A DNA stretch of 64,000 nt, from assembly GCA_963802905.1 (NCBI GenBank), contig CAWDKH010000010.1, forward strand, positions 174,562 through 238,561, written 5' to 3'. The notes below the pieces were generated by a model. The model worked only from the letters and a program-made list of their open reading frames with translations. It was not told the DNA's origin and made no database searches. A program made the translations under genes and the position numbers. This stretch comes from DASQFQ01 sp963802905. GTDB lineage: Bacteria; Actinomycetota; Thermoleophilia; Solirubrobacterales; Solirubrobacteraceae. Positions within the stretch are counted from its first letter, which is position 1. Every line of letters starts with the position of its first letter. This document shows positions 43,829 through 52,104 of this stretch, in pieces.

Positions 43829-44458
43829 ATGACGACGATCGTGATCGCCGATGATCACCGCGTGGTGCGCAGCGGCCTGCGGATGGTCCTCGATCGCGAG
43901 GAGGACCTCGAGGTCGTCGCGGAGGCAGGTGACGTGGCCGACGCGCGTCGCTACGTGCGGGCGCATCGCCCGGACGTGCTCATCCTCGACCTCAACATGC
44001 CGGGCGATCCGAGCCTGCCGGCGATTCCGCTCTTCCTGGAGGAGTCACCGGCGACCCGCGTGGTGGTGCTGACCATGCAGGAGGACCCCGCGTTCGCACG
44101 CGAGGCGCTCCAAGCCGGCGCGAGCGCCTACGTGCTCAAGGAGGCCGCCGACGACGAGCTCGTCCAGGCCGTCCGGGTCGCCGCGTCGGGCGGCACCTTC
44201 CTCACGCCCCAGCTGGGCGCTCGCATCGCCGCGGCGCCGCCGGAGCCCTCCGGGCCACCGGACGACCTGACCGAGCGCGAGGTGGAGATCCTGCGCCTGA
44301 TCGCGCTGGGCCACACGAACGCGGAGATCGCCGCGCAGCTGTTCCTCAGCGTGCGGACCGTCGAGTCGCACCGCGCCCACATCCAGCACAAGATCCGGCT
44401 GACGAGCCGCGCCGAGCTCGTGCATTACGCGCTCGAGCACGGGCTGATGACGGTCTAG
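43829..44458 (+). CDS. NarL/FixJ-family response regulator (DevR-like context)
   Basis: The protein has 209 residues. Receiver D8/D9, phospho-acceptor D54 (LILDLNMPGD) and K in YVLKEAA; the LuxR-type HTH is LTEREVEILRLIALGHTNAE with SVRTVESHRAHIQHKI. TAGCGT lies 9 bases before the ATG. No kinase is adjacent. Its neighbours (universal stress proteins, flavoproteins) resemble a DosR/DevR regulon, by inference. Confidence 0.9.
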   Translation: MTTIVIADDHRVVRSGLRMVLDREEDLEVVAEAGDVADARRYVRAHRPDVLILDLNMPGDPSLPAIPLFLEESPATRVVVLTMQEDPAFAREALQAGASAYVLKEAADDELVQAVRVAASGGTFLTPQLGARIAAAPPEPSGPPDDLTEREVEILRLIALGHTNAEIAAQLFLSVRTVESHRAHIQHKIRLTSRAELVHYALEHGLMTV

Positions 44459-45528
44459 CCGACCACGGCGCCGTCCAGCGTCTCGAGATAGGGGCCGAGA
44501 TGGGTGCCGGCGACTTTCTGCGGTGGCCACCAGAGCGGCTCGCGCGAGGCCTGCGAGCTGACGGGTGCCCGCAGATCGTGTTGTAGGTACAGGGAGTCGG
44601 CGCCGGTCAGCAACACCCCCCGGAGCTTGGGTCGGTACGGCTGCACGTCGACGTCGACGCCGGCGATGTGGGCCGCGATATCGGCTGCCGCGACATCGGC
44701 CTGTTGCGCGGCGAGACCGCCCTGCTTCAGCGGCCGGGCCGTCATGTCGCCGACCGCCCAGACGCGGTCGACGTCGTGGATGCGGCCGAAGTCGTCCACC
44801 CGGACGAAGCCATCGGGGTCGTGCCGCAGGCCGTGGAGCCCGGGCCCTCGCAGGGCAGGGAGCGCGATCACGACGGCGTGCTCGGTCGGCAAGGTGCCGG
44901 TGCGAAAGCGAATGCCGGCGTCGTTCAGCCGTAGGCGTACGGCCGAGCTGGCGGCGGCGCCGAAGATGCCGAGCGGCGCGGACTCGTAGCTGAACAGCTC
45001 GATCGCCAGGTCCAGCGCGTGCCGCCGCCCGTACTCGGCCGTCATGAGCGCGAGCTCGTACAGCGGCAGGGTCCATGCGGCGTCGGCCATGGCGACGAAC
45101 GCGATCGTGTGGCGGCGCCCGGGAGCCAGCGCCTCGATCGTCTCTCGGATGGCCAGGACGTCGCGCGGGCCGGCGAAAGTGATGGCCCCGGCCAACGCTG
45201 GCTCCGGCCGGGCGCCGACGGCCAGGAGCAGCGCGTCGTAGGGCACCGGCGGTCCGTCCCTGGTGTCGACGACGCGCGCATCGGGACGGACGGCTTCGAG
45301 GACATCCGGGATCCAGCGCACGCCGCGATCGCGGGCGATGCGCTCCCAGTCGTAACGCGGCGCGGGCTCGCTGCCGAACGGCTCCGCGACCGACCACACG
45401 CGGTAGGTCAGGTGACGGGCGGGAGTGAGCACGCTGGCATGGACGCGATCTCCCGCGAGGTCCTGCAGCGCCAGGAGACCTTCGAGCGCGCCGATGCCAC
45501 CGCCCACGATGACGACGTGTGGGGCCAT
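44455..45528 (-). CDS. FAD-dependent oxidoreductase, SQR/NDH-2-like (paralogue B)
   Basis: The protein has 357 residues. HVVIVGGGIGALEGLLALQD and VWAVGDMTARPLKQGGLAAQ mark the two FAD contacts. It shares LPLYELALMTA and a C-terminal LWWPPQKVAGTHLGPYLE with paralogue A. ATG 45528 is the natural start, just before the nucleotide fold. It overlaps the convergent regulator by 4 bases. Its promoter region holds GGGAAACCCGCA. Confidence 0.85.
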   Translation of the reverse strand: MAPHVVIVGGGIGALEGLLALQDLAGDRVHASVLTPARHLTYRVWSVAEPFGSEPAPRYDWERIARDRGVRWIPDVLEAVRPDARVVDTRDGPPVPYDALLLAVGARPEPALAGAITFAGPRDVLAIRETIEALAPGRRHTIAFVAMADAAWTLPLYELALMTAEYGRRHALDLAIELFSYESAPLGIFGAAASSAVRLRLNDAGIRFRTGTLPTEHAVVIALPALRGPGLHGLRHDPDGFVRVDDFGRIHDVDRVWAVGDMTARPLKQGGLAAQQADVAAADIAAHIAGVDVDVQPYRPKLRGVLLTGADSLYLQHDLRAPVSSQASREPLWWPPQKVAGTHLGPYLETLDGAVVG

Positions 45529-45680
45529 GCCCAAACCCTTGCCCGCGAGCCACCTGCCCACATCGGCGATCACCCACATCAGAAAGGGGGGAAACCCGCA
45601 GGAGTCTCCGGGTGTTTTGCGGCCGTAGGCGTGTCCGCTGAGGCATAGCGTCACCGCGACTAGAGGAGAGGAGCCCCTCC

Positions 45681-47292
45681 ATGCCCACGTTGTCGCACAC
45701 CCCGCTGACGCCGTTGCGTTTCCTGGAGCGATCCGCCGAGGTGTACCCCGACAAGGTGGCGATCGTCCACGGCGATCGCCGCACGACCTATCGGAATTTT
45801 GCCGGCGAAGCCACTCGCCTCGCCCGGGCGTTGCACGCGTCGGGAATCGAGGCGGGCGACCGCGTGGCCTACATGTGCCCCAACATCCCCGAGCTGCTGA
45901 TCGCGCACTTTGCCGTTCCGCTGGCCGGAGCGGTACTGGTGGCCATCAACACGCGGTTGGCGACTGAGGAGGTGCGCTACATCTGTGAGCACTCCGGCGC
46001 CAAGCTGCTGGTGGTCGACTCGGAGCTGCGCCCGATCGTCGCCCCGCTGGAGGGTGAGCTCGAGGCACTCCGGGAGATCGTCACGGTCACCGATCCTGCG
46101 GCCGAGATTGACGACGCCGAGGCGCCTGGCCCCAGCTATGCCGACCTGCTCGAGCGTGGATCCGACGAGCCGCTTGCCTGGGTGGTCGAGGACGAGCTGG
46201 ACCCGATCACGATCAACTACACGTCGGGGACCACCGGGAAGCCCAAGGGCGTCGTCTACACCCACCGGGGCGCCTACCTCAACAGCCTGGGGGAGGCCTT
46301 GCACTCCGAGCACAGCCCCGACTCGGTCTATCTGTGGACGCTCCCGATGTTCCATTGCAACGGCTGGTGCACGGCGTGGGGCGTGACCGCCATCGGCGGC
46401 CGCCACGTGTGCCTGCGCGCGGTGCGCGGCGACCGCATCTGGCAGCTCCTGGAGCAGGAGCGCGTCACGCACCTCAATGGCGCGCCGACCGTGCTCACGA
46501 CCCTGGCCGGCGCGGAGGAGGCTCACCGGTTGGAGCGAACGCTGGTGGTGACCACCGCCGGCGCGCCCCCGAGCCCGACAACGATCGCCCAGTGCGAAGG
46601 CCTCAACGCGCGGATCCTGCACGTCTACGGGCTGACCGAGACGTACGGTCCGTACTCGATCTGTCAGTGGCAGGAGGGCTGGGAGGATCTCGACGTCGAG
46701 GAGCGAGCCACGCTGCTGGCCCGCCAGGGTGTCGGGATGATCCACGCCGAGCGGCTTCGCGTCGTCGACGACGACATGAACGACGTGCCGGCGGACGGCG
46801 AGACGATGGGCGAACTCGTCATGCGCGGCAACGACGTGATGCAGGGCTATTTCAACGACGACGAGGCAACGGCCGAGGCGTTCAGGGGGGACTGGTTTCA
46901 CTCCGGCGACCTCGGGGTCATGCAGGCCGACGGCTACGTGCAGCTCCGCGACCGGGCCAAGGACGTGGTCGTATCCGGCGGCGAGAACATCTCCACCGTC
47001 GAGATCGAGCAGGCGCTCCTCACCCACGCGGCCGTGCTGGACGCGGCGGTCATCGGCGTGCCCGACGAGAAGTGGGGCGAGCGCCCCAAGGCGTTCGTGG
47101 TGCTCAAGCCCGGACGCGGAGGCCGGCGAGCAGGAGCTCATCGACCACGTGAAGTCCAGGATCGCCCGTTACAAGGCGCCCAAAGCGGTCGCTTTCCTGG
47201 ACGAGCTGCCGAAGACCTCGACGGGCAAGGTCCCGAAGTTCGAGCTCCGAGAGCGCGAGTGGGCCGGGCACGCCTCCCGGATCCAGGGGTGA
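45681..47292 (+). CDS. Acyl-CoA synthetase / AMP-dependent ligase (one frameshift)
   Basis: About 537 residues. The P-loop is YTSGTTGKPKGVVYTHRG, the A5 region VYGLTETYGP, the hinge GGENISTVEIEQALL, and the catalytic lysine lies in LPKTSTGKVPKFEL. It activates a carboxylic acid as acyl-AMP and then acyl-CoA. A base insertion near 47115 splits off the last ~55 residues, which read ELIDHVKSRIARYKAPKAVA in another frame. AGAGGAGAGG precedes the ATG. It overlaps the CoA-transferase start. Confidence 0.88.
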
Positions 47293-47852
47293 CCGCCGGG
47301 GGGCGCACGAAGGTCATCACGTCCGAGGCGGCCGTCCGGCTGATCCTCGACGGTGACACGCTGGCGGTTGGCGGGTTCGTCGGGATCGCCGTTCCCGAGG
47401 AGCTCGTCATCGCACTGGGGAAGCGCTTTCGGGAAACCGGCGGCCCGCGCGACCTGACCCTCGTGTTCGCCGCGGGCCAGGGCGACGGCGGGACGCGCGG
47501 GCTCAACCAGCTCGCGCACGAGGGGCTGATGCGGCGGGCGATCGGAGCGCACTGGGGGCTTGTCCCGGCGCTGGGCGCGCTCGCACTCGATGGGCGGATC
47601 GAGGCCTACTGCCTGCCGCTGGGGGTGATGACCCATCTCTACCGCGAGACAGCCGCCGGCCGGCCGGGTCTCGTCACACGGGTTGGGCTCGGCACGTTCG
47701 TCGACCCGCGCATGGAGGGCGGTCGCATGAACGCGGAGTCGACGGAGGAGGTGGTGCGGGTCATCGAGCTCGACGGCGAGGAGCTCCTCTTCTATCCGAC
47801 CCGCCCAATCGACGTGGCGTTCCTGCGAGCTGCCAGCGACGCGCTGGCGTAG
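47289..47852 (+). pseudogene. CoA-transferase, N-terminal third only (cut at contig junction)
   Basis: The GTG at 47289 overlaps the synthetase stop (GTGA). KVITSEAAVRLILDGDTLAV and GGFVGIAVPEELVIALGKRF, then GLGTFVDPRMEGGRMN, match the N-terminal domain of YdiF-type acyl-CoA:acetate CoA-transferases, which normally have ~520 residues. Similarity runs to PIDVAFLRAASD and stops at 187 residues, where the reverse-strand sigma gene begins. Confidence 0.7.
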
Positions 47853-48718
47853 TCCACGACGTTGCTCGGCACCGGCAGTTGTTCGATCGTTGCGGCCGGG
47901 GGAGTTGCTTCTGACGACTGGGCGGGCCTCAGGGCCGCCTTGGCCATCTTCGGCTTCTGCGCAAAGGCCAGCACCGCCGCGCGAATGCTCTGCACCGCGG
48001 CCGCCGGCGTGACGTCCGCACCGAGTGCCTCGCGTAACCTGCCAAGGGCGCGGGCATGGAGCTGAGACACCCGCGACTCGTTGACGCCTAGCTCGGTTCC
48101 GATTTCCTTCATGGTCACTTCGCCGTAGTAATACAGCGCGATGACCCGCTGTTCGCGCGGCGGCAGCGATTCGATGGCCCCGCGGACGCGGTCGCGAACC
48201 TCGGTTTTCTCGTACGCGTAGTCGGGGCGCTCGGGTTCGGCCGGCACGAGCACCGCTGGCAGCTGCGACTCGTCCACGCTGTCGCCGCACGACAGCGGCG
48301 AGGTCGATTCGATGGTGTTGATGCGGACGATCATCTTGCCGAGCCGCTTCTCGTCGGAGCCGATTTCGCGCGCCAGGTCGGCGAGCGATGGCTCGTGGCC
48401 CAGGGTGCCGCGCAGCTTTTCACGGGCCGCCTCGAGCTCCCGTCGGACCCGGCGCACGCCACGCGGCCAGGCGTCCTTGCGAAGAGCGTCGATCATCGCC
48501 CCGCGAATGCGGCGCTCGGCAAAGGTCTCGAACTTGATCCCGCGTGCCTCGTCGAACCGCTCGGCAGCGTCGATGAGGCCGATGACGCCGTCCTGCACGA
48601 GATCGCTGAGGTCGATCGAGTGAGGCATGGTGGCGGCCATGCGGCGCGCGAGGGCCTCCACAAACGGCAGGCCAGCTTCTATCCGTGGATTCTTCTGTTC
48701 GAGTGATTGCGCGCTCAT
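47845..48718 (-). CDS. Sigma-28-type factor (FliA/WhiG family), 3' end at junction
   Basis: It starts MSAQSLEQKNPRIEAGLPFV. Region 2 is DLSDLVQDGVIGLIDAAERF with KFETFAERRIRGAMIDALRK; region 4 is LPPREQRVIALYYYGEVTMK with NESRVSQLHARAL. After region 4 comes a ~60-residue tail. The open frame continues to 47792, but its last ~16 codons run antisense through the CoA-transferase, so the real end is uncertain. It controls motility or developmental genes in other bacteria. Confidence 0.8.
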
Positions 48719-49272
48719 TCGATCTTGGTCTCCTACCTGACCGGGGAACGTCCGGAGGCGGCAGAGGTAGAGGCAACCGTGGTGCCATGTTTGTGCATCC
48801 GTGTCGCAGCACGTGCACCCGCGTCGAGCATTTGCACTAAACAGCTAATTTGGCAGTAATTTACACGATTCTGCACGGGCAGATCTGAGCAATCGTGACG
48901 ACTCCGATGTGGCAGGAACGCCAAATTCTTGACTATTTCGCCGCACTGGGTCGCCAATTTTTTGGCGGTGCGATTACGAAATTCGCATACGCTTTCACAG
49001 TTTTGTCAGCCTTGTTGATTCGTTTGGAGACGGCACGAGACAAGTTGGCGGCAATCGAGACCGGAAACGTCAGCCGCACACAGGATCTGATCGGAAGGAA
49101 AGAGACGAAGGACTCGGCGAGAGGCACGAGTCCGAGAGAGTGAAGATCGCCCGTATCGAGGGAGATTCGTGCGATCCTCGCCAGCGGCAGCCGGGGTCGA
49201 CGGGGCTGCGCGTTTGCGGGGGCCGTGAGTAGGCCCCTCGCCGCGTGTCGAGCCCTGTGACCTGAGGCGAAC
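48719..49272. other. A/T-richer intergenic region
   Basis: About 550 bases with no convincing gene. A plus-strand open frame at 48895-49143 has no ribosome-binding site and no coding pattern. It contains a perfect hairpin CGCCAA-TTTT-TTGGCG at 48952-48967. The composition contrasts with everything before 47.8 kb. It probably holds the promoter of the sigma gene. Confidence 0.5.
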
Positions 49273-49467
49273 CTAAGCGGCGTTGGTGGGCGCCGCCATT
49301 CGGACGCCATCTGGCTGTCGCCAGAGGGAGTCCTGAAAGATACGGATGCTGCCGCCTGCCGTGCGAACGTATTCGACTTTATTGGCGGCGATCCAGTTAT
49401 AGATGGTGCGGCGACTCACCCCAACCATCTCACACGCCTTCATGATGCTGACCGTCTGGCGCTCCAT
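49273..49467 (-). CDS. MerR/excisionase-type helix-turn-helix protein
   Basis: The protein has 64 residues: MERQTVSIMKACEMVGVSRR followed by TIYNWIAANKVEYVRTAGGS and IRIFQDSLW. This is the small single-domain DNA-binding family annotated as excisionase-like (HTH_17). It is divergent from the sigma-54 regulator. No integrase is nearby, so a role in excision is not implied. Confidence 0.75.
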   Translation of the reverse strand: MERQTVSIMKACEMVGVSRRTIYNWIAANKVEYVRTAGGSIRIFQDSLWRQPDGVRMAAPTNAA

Positions 49468-49485
49468 GGTACGTTTCTGCCCTCC

Positions 49486-50997
49486 GTGATGTGGTTATCG
49501 GCCTCTGCCTTGCACGGTTTAGGCAGGGACCGCCCAAGGCGTCCGAGGCGTGCAGGAACTACCCCTCGGGAAGGTCCCCGAGAACCCGATTCCCCAAGAC
49601 TTGACGGCTCTACGGCTGAGCGCCAAGATATTGGCGCCCTGGCCCACCTCCTTTTTGTCGACGACGAGACAGCCCTCCGCAGCGTCATCGGGGAGCGTCT
49701 GCGTGAGCACGGGTTTGAGGTTACCGAAGCCGACAGCGGGGAACGCGCGCTGGAGCTCCTCGGCACTTTCGCCTTTGACGTTGTCGTCACCGACCTCAAG
49801 CTGCCGGGCGTCGATGGCCATCGCGTCATCGAGACGGCCCTCGAACGCTATCCCGGCATCATCGCCATCGTCGTCACCGGCTTCGGGACCGTGAAAGATG
49901 CGGTCGAAGCCATCAAGCGCGGTGCCGCAGACTTCGTGACCAAGCCTTTTCAGTTCGAGCAGCTGTTGCACGTTCTGCGGACGGCGTTGGAGCAGCGGCG
50001 TCTCGAGAACGAGAACGCCTACCTGCGGCAGCAGCTCGATGAGCGCTTTGGCCGCGGCGCGATGATCGGCCAGAGCCCGCGCATGCGCGCCGTGTTTCAG
50101 CTCATTGAAACCGTTGCCGGGACGGCATCGACGATTCTGATCAACGGAGAAACCGGTACTGGCAAGGAGATGGTCGCGCGCGCAATCCATCAGGCCAGCC
50201 CTCGCTGCAACCATCATTTCGTTGCCTTCAATTGCAGCGCCATTCCCGAAACGCTGCTCGAAGCCGAGTTGTTCGGACACGTGCGCGGCGCCTTCACTGG
50301 TGCGGTTGCGTCCCGTCGCGGACGCCTCGAGCAGGCGGACAAGGGCACGCTCTTTCTCGACGAAGTGGGGACGATGTCAGCGTCGCTTCAGATGAAGCTT
50401 CTGCGGGTCCTTCAGGAACGCGAGTTCGATCGTCTTGGCGACAACAAAGTCGTCAAGGTCGACGTGCGAGTCGTCGCGGCAACCAACGCCAACCTCGCCA
50501 GGATGGTGAAGGCCGGTACGTTCCGCGAGGACCTTTACTATCGCATCAACGTGATCCAGGTGGAGATGCCGCCGCTACGCGAGCGCAGGGAAGACATCCC
50601 GCTGCTGGTTCAGCACTTCCTCGCAAAGTACGCTGACGGCGCGCCGAAGCCGCAGGTGTCGCAGGACGCCATGCGACGACTGATGTCTGCGCAGTGGCCG
50701 GGCAACGTGCGTCAGCTCGAAAACGCCGTCGAGCGCGCAGTGGCGTTGCTCAATGGCCGGATGACTATCGAGGCGAGCGACCTGCCGTCAGACCTGCAGG
50801 GAGCACCATTGACGTTTCTGCCGTCGGTCGACTTTCCCGAGACCGGCGTCGATCTGCAGGGAACCGTCGCACGTATCGAGCGCGATCTCATCTCGCGTGC
50901 GCTGTCGCGCACCGGCGGCAACAAGTCTGCGGCCGCCTCGCTCCTGAATATCAAACGGACCACGCTCGTCGAAAAGTTGAAGCGGCTGCCGCATTAA
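49486..50997 (+). CDS. Sigma-54-dependent response regulator (NtrC family)
   Basis: 503 residues from the first ATG. Receiver ~55-165 (LLFVDDETALRSVIGERLRE, phospho-acceptor in VVVTDLKLPG, K in FVTKPF), AAA+ domain with Walker A GETGTGKE and the sigma-54 contact GAFTGA, then a Fis-type HTH (GGNKSAAASLLNIKRTTLVE). The first ~50 residues, Pro/Arg-rich, may not be translated; no better start codon is in frame. A sigma-54 promoter lies 70 bases beyond its stop. Confidence 0.9.
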   Translation: MMWLSASALHGLGRDRPRRPRRAGTTPREGPREPDSPRLDGSTAERQDIGALAHLLFVDDETALRSVIGERLREHGFEVTEADSGERALELLGTFAFDVVVTDLKLPGVDGHRVIETALERYPGIIAIVVTGFGTVKDAVEAIKRGAADFVTKPFQFEQLLHVLRTALEQRRLENENAYLRQQLDERFGRGAMIGQSPRMRAVFQLIETVAGTASTILINGETGTGKEMVARAIHQASPRCNHHFVAFNCSAIPETLLEAELFGHVRGAFTGAVASRRGRLEQADKGTLFLDEVGTMSASLQMKLLRVLQEREFDRLGDNKVVKVDVRVVAATNANLARMVKAGTFREDLYYRINVIQVEMPPLRERREDIPLLVQHFLAKYADGAPKPQVSQDAMRRLMSAQWPGNVRQLENAVERAVALLNGRMTIEASDLPSDLQGAPLTFLPSVDFPETGVDLQGTVARIERDLISRALSRTGGNKSAAASLLNIKRTTLVEKLKRLPH

Positions 50998-51066
50998 GGA
51001 GCTTTCAGCTTTCAGCGCATTCAGGAATGTACACAACTCTACCAAGGCGATCGGATGAGCTGCGGG

Positions 51067-51083
51067 CGGCACTCCTCTTGCGA
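51067..51083 (+). promoter_or_regulatory. Sigma-54 (-24/-12) promoter
   Basis: CGGCACTCCTCTTGCGA has GG and GC separated by exactly 10 bases, matching TGGCAC-N5-TTGC. Transcription should start near 51093, upstream of the small lipoprotein at 51139. Confidence 0.65.
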
Positions 51084-51100
51084 TAGCCACCTCCGTCGCA

Positions 51101-51119
51101 AACGTTGAGGTTCAACGTT
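51101..51119 (+). promoter_or_regulatory. Inverted repeat in the lipoprotein leader
   Basis: AACGTTGAGGTTCAACGTT is an 8-bp dyad with a 3-base centre in the predicted 5' untranslated region. It could be an operator or an RNA hairpin. Confidence 0.45.
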
Positions 51120-51138
51120 GGGCGATTTGGAGGTGGTG

Positions 51139-51303
51139 ATGAAACGCCTGTGTGCGCTCATACTCTTTTTTACCGCCGCTGTGGCGTCGTCTGCGTGTTA
51201 TGTGAAGCAGGATGAGGCGGGGCAGTGGTGGGCCTGCGAAACGTATCAGGCCGACAACGGTCCCACCGATGCCTGTTATGCATTGCCTGAACGTCCGTTT
51301 TAG
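51139..51303 (+). CDS. 54-residue lipoprotein
   Basis: MKRLCALILFFTAAVASSAC is a signal peptide with lipobox ASSAC (lipidated Cys20). The mature part has only 35 residues, is acidic and aromatic (YVKQDEAGQWWACETYQADN), with two further cysteines. TTGGAGG is 5 bases before the ATG. It follows the sigma-54 promoter and is the only gene obviously under it. No family recognised. Confidence 0.65.
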   Translation: MKRLCALILFFTAAVASSACYVKQDEAGQWWACETYQADNGPTDACYALPERPF

Positions 51304-51316
51304 TAGTGCGTCCTAC

Positions 51317-51340
51317 CGGCCGTTCCCTACGGAACGGCCG
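51317..51340. terminator. Hairpin between convergent genes (REP-like)
   Basis: CGGCCGTTCC-CTAC-GGAACGGCCG, a 10-bp perfect stem between the lipoprotein and pgl stops. It may terminate both. A near-copy lies at 53799-53820 inside another gene, so it may also be a dispersed palindromic repeat. Confidence 0.5.
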
Positions 51341-51356
51341 ACTCCCCTCACACGCT

Positions 51357-52063
51357 TCAGACGCGAAACCCTCGACGCACTGATTGATCGGTGAAGATCG
51401 TCACGTCCTTGCCATGCGCGACGACGAGGTCGACCGGCGTCGACTTGACGGTACCGGAGATCGCGCGTTCAAGCAGCGCGCGTTTCCGCTCGCCAACCGC
51501 CACAATCCAGATGTGCTGCGCTTCGAGCACATACGACAACGTCAAGGTCAGTCGTCGTGGAGGCGGCTTTGGCGAATCCTCGATCACCGTCACGCGCCCT
51601 TCCGCTTGCAGCACGGGGTGGCCAGGAAACAGCGAACAAATGTGCCCATCGTCACCCACTCCGAGAATGAGCAGATCGAGCGACGACGGTAAGGCTCTGC
51701 GTATTGCCGCGCTGCAAATGCCAGATCAGGCACCTCGGCCAACATGCGAATCGCGTTCGCGGCTTTCGCGCCAAGCGGCTTGAGGAGCATCTGCTCGGCT
51801 AATCCGTAATTCGACTCCGAGCTGTCAGGAGCAACGGCGCGTTCATCGCCCCAATACAAGGTGATGCGCGACCAGTCGACATCGGCCTCGCGCAGCGCGC
51901 CGAGGAAGATCAACGCTGCGGAGCCACCCGTCAGGCCGCAGGTAAGGGTATGCGGTTCAGGCGCCGATCCATCGCCCCGCTCGAGTGTGCCGCTGACGAG
52001 CTCCTCGAAAAAGTGCGTCATGCGGGGGCGCAACTCGACGATGGGAGCGACGACGAGCTCCAT
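51357..52063 (-). CDS. pgl: 6-phosphogluconolactonase, one frameshift
   Basis: About 235 residues. HTLTCGLTGGSAALIFLGAL and WSRITLYWGDERAVAPDSSE with SNYGLAEQMLL are the DevB/NagB-fold signature; after one indel near 51685 it continues LLILGVGDDGHICSLFPGHP. It hydrolyses 6-phosphogluconolactone in the pentose phosphate pathway. It completes the step after Zwf biochemically, but lies in a different-looking stretch from the zwf at 2133. Confidence 0.85.
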
Positions 52064-52104
52064 CGGGAAAGCATACAGTGCTCAAGAGCACTATTATTGA
52101 TTCC

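Noticed and set aside
48895..49143. 82-residue plus-strand frame starting at GTG
   Set aside because: No ribosome-binding site, no recognisable domain, and it covers an A/T-rich intergenic stretch with a hairpin; treated as non-coding.
49273..49467. Excisionase of a mobile element
   Set aside because: The small helix-turn-helix family is often named this way, but no integrase, attachment site or phage gene lies nearby.
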